Shown here one piece after another: positions 62,896 to 64,000 of a stretch of 64,000 bases of DNA. Below the pieces are notes generated by a model. The model saw only the letters and a list, made by a program, of their open reading frames with translations, did not search any database and had not been told where the DNA came from. Position 1 is the stretch's first letter, and every line of letters begins with the position of its first letter. Made by a program: the position numbers and the translations under genes. This DNA is from Pyropia yezoensis (taxonomy: Eukaryota > Rhodophyta > Bangiophyceae > Bangiales > Bangiaceae). The stretch is taken from contig CM020618.1 in the NCBI GenBank assembly GCA_009829735.1, positions 5,764,882 through 5,828,881 on the forward strand. Direction: 5' to 3'.

Positions 62896-64000
62896 GCCTG
62901 GTTGGGCGGGGAGGGGGACAGTGGGCCAACACTGGATTGATGGTTGGCCCCCCAAAGCGGGCCATCCATCATCAAGTGAAAGCGGGTCTGGCTGGATGCG
63001 TCGCGGCCTCGCCATGACTTTGTCCGCCGACGTCTGACCACGCTGGACCACGGACCTGCCATCGAGGCTCGCCTGACCGCCCCCGAGTTGGCCTCGCGTG
63101 CGTAGGCAGGCGTTTCAAGGGAAGATCATCTTGCCTTGGTGGCGTATCCGGGTATTGTACTGTAAGTATCCATAATAGGCAGCGGGGCTCTTCTTGCTGG
63201 TGGGCTGGCGGCTGTGTTGTCGCCCACCTTGCGGCACGGCGGTGAACCGCCGCCCCCAGCTGGGGGCGGCCAGACGACCTCGTGGGTCACCGTCAGCGGT
63301 GGACGGGAGACGCACCCCCGCCTCCCTAGATACCCCCCTGCCGCGACACAAGTTTTGTACAGTACTACGGTAGTCTCTTGGGCTGTGTACTTCGCCGTGT
63401 TTGTCGCCGAGGTGGACTACCGTGAGCGCCCCTTCGTGGGCCAGACAAGGCTGCACCAAGATTATTACTGTAGCGATGGGAAAGAGTTCAGTGCACGCCA
63501 CGGACAAGGGTAGAGGCATCATGCCCCTACGGATAAGGATGATCCGCCACCGTGGCCCGTATCCGCCGCCCCACCTGCGTGCGAGGACTGCGGGGGGGGC
63601 CGAGACGCTGCGTCCTAGCGGAGGCGGGGGCTCTAAGTACAGTACTCTAGACCCCCAGACGTGTTAGCCTCCTCTCCTACCAAGAAGGCGCATGGAGCCG
63701 CACAATAATGCGACACTGGAAGGGGGGCGGGAGAGCTTCTCGTTGCGGCCGCGGGCTCATGCAAAGAGTGCTTTTTCGTTGGAGCAGCTGCACACCGGCG
63801 TTGGAGTTGTTGACCAGCTCCCGCTCGTCATCAGCCACGCCGCTGGAGACCCGTCCCCCTTTCCCTCTACATGCCGGCGGTGGGGTGAGCGACTGCATTC
63901 CCTCTCCCGCATTGTACTCCTGGCCACCGATGCAAACACACACGGCATGTAGTGGAATAAACACATCATGGATGCTGCAAACGGGACAAGAAGCGCCGAG
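62896..64000. other. No supported gene
   Basis: Only short ORFs without motifs. I see no repeat or RNA gene here. Confidence 0.5.

Overview
The window is a GC-rich piece of a eukaryotic nuclear genome. The evidence is short GT-AG introns whose phases agree on both sides, Ty3/gypsy chromoviruses, a pogo/Tigger-type DNA transposon, a decayed Ty1/copia element, MITE-like elements and very long pure G/C tracts. The style (GC-rich, few short introns, Ala/Gly/Pro-rich proteins) would suit an alga such as a bangiophyte red alga, but nothing here proves the lineage. I found no rRNA, tRNA or CRISPR.

Layout. 1-7 kb: a spliced PIF1-family helicase (+) converges on a very large Gly-rich gene (-) that is open for about 1,285 codons except for one in-frame TGA. 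7.4-23.4 kb: a DDE_1 (Tigger/CENP-B-like) transposon with terminal and subterminal inverted repeats, split by a complete Ty3/gypsy chromovirus (9008-19806, +) flanked by a 5-bp target duplication. 23.4-33.2 kb: a 500-N gap, then a second copy of the same retrotransposon in the opposite orientation, lacking its 3' end. Both copies carry gag, a canonical -1 slippery heptamer, a 1388-codon pol with a C-terminal chromodomain, and a long antisense ORF between pol and the 3' LTR. Copy 2 has lost a catalytic Asp of RT (YLDG) and its antisense ORF is frameshifted.

33.2-46.7 kb: the most unusual part. A long ORF with a ParB/sulfiredoxin-like domain (DGYHR motif) is cut by the second retrotransposon. 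A second, degraded ParB-like ORF (NGYRR) lies at 46.0 kb. Between them is a pair of paralogous ORFs of unknown function in opposite orientation, and three copies of a dispersed repeat that also occurs directly upstream of two of these genes. This may be an undescribed, multicopy, possibly mobile gene family.

46.7-64 kb: a tandem duplication, a copia pol pseudogene with a possible 3' LTR start, then two convincing spliced host genes: a 98-aa mitochondrial-type membrane protein in three exons, and a 785-aa SAP-domain protein in two exons whose start codon abuts a G/C homopolymer. The last 7 kb holds two copies of a 123-bp MITE, a 327-bp element with long inverted repeats (a fragment of which is also at 7.5 kb), and long stretches where I could not support a gene.

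Most long ORFs in this composition exist only because stop codons are AT-rich, so a frame was accepted only when backed by motifs, paralogy or splice-phase agreement.
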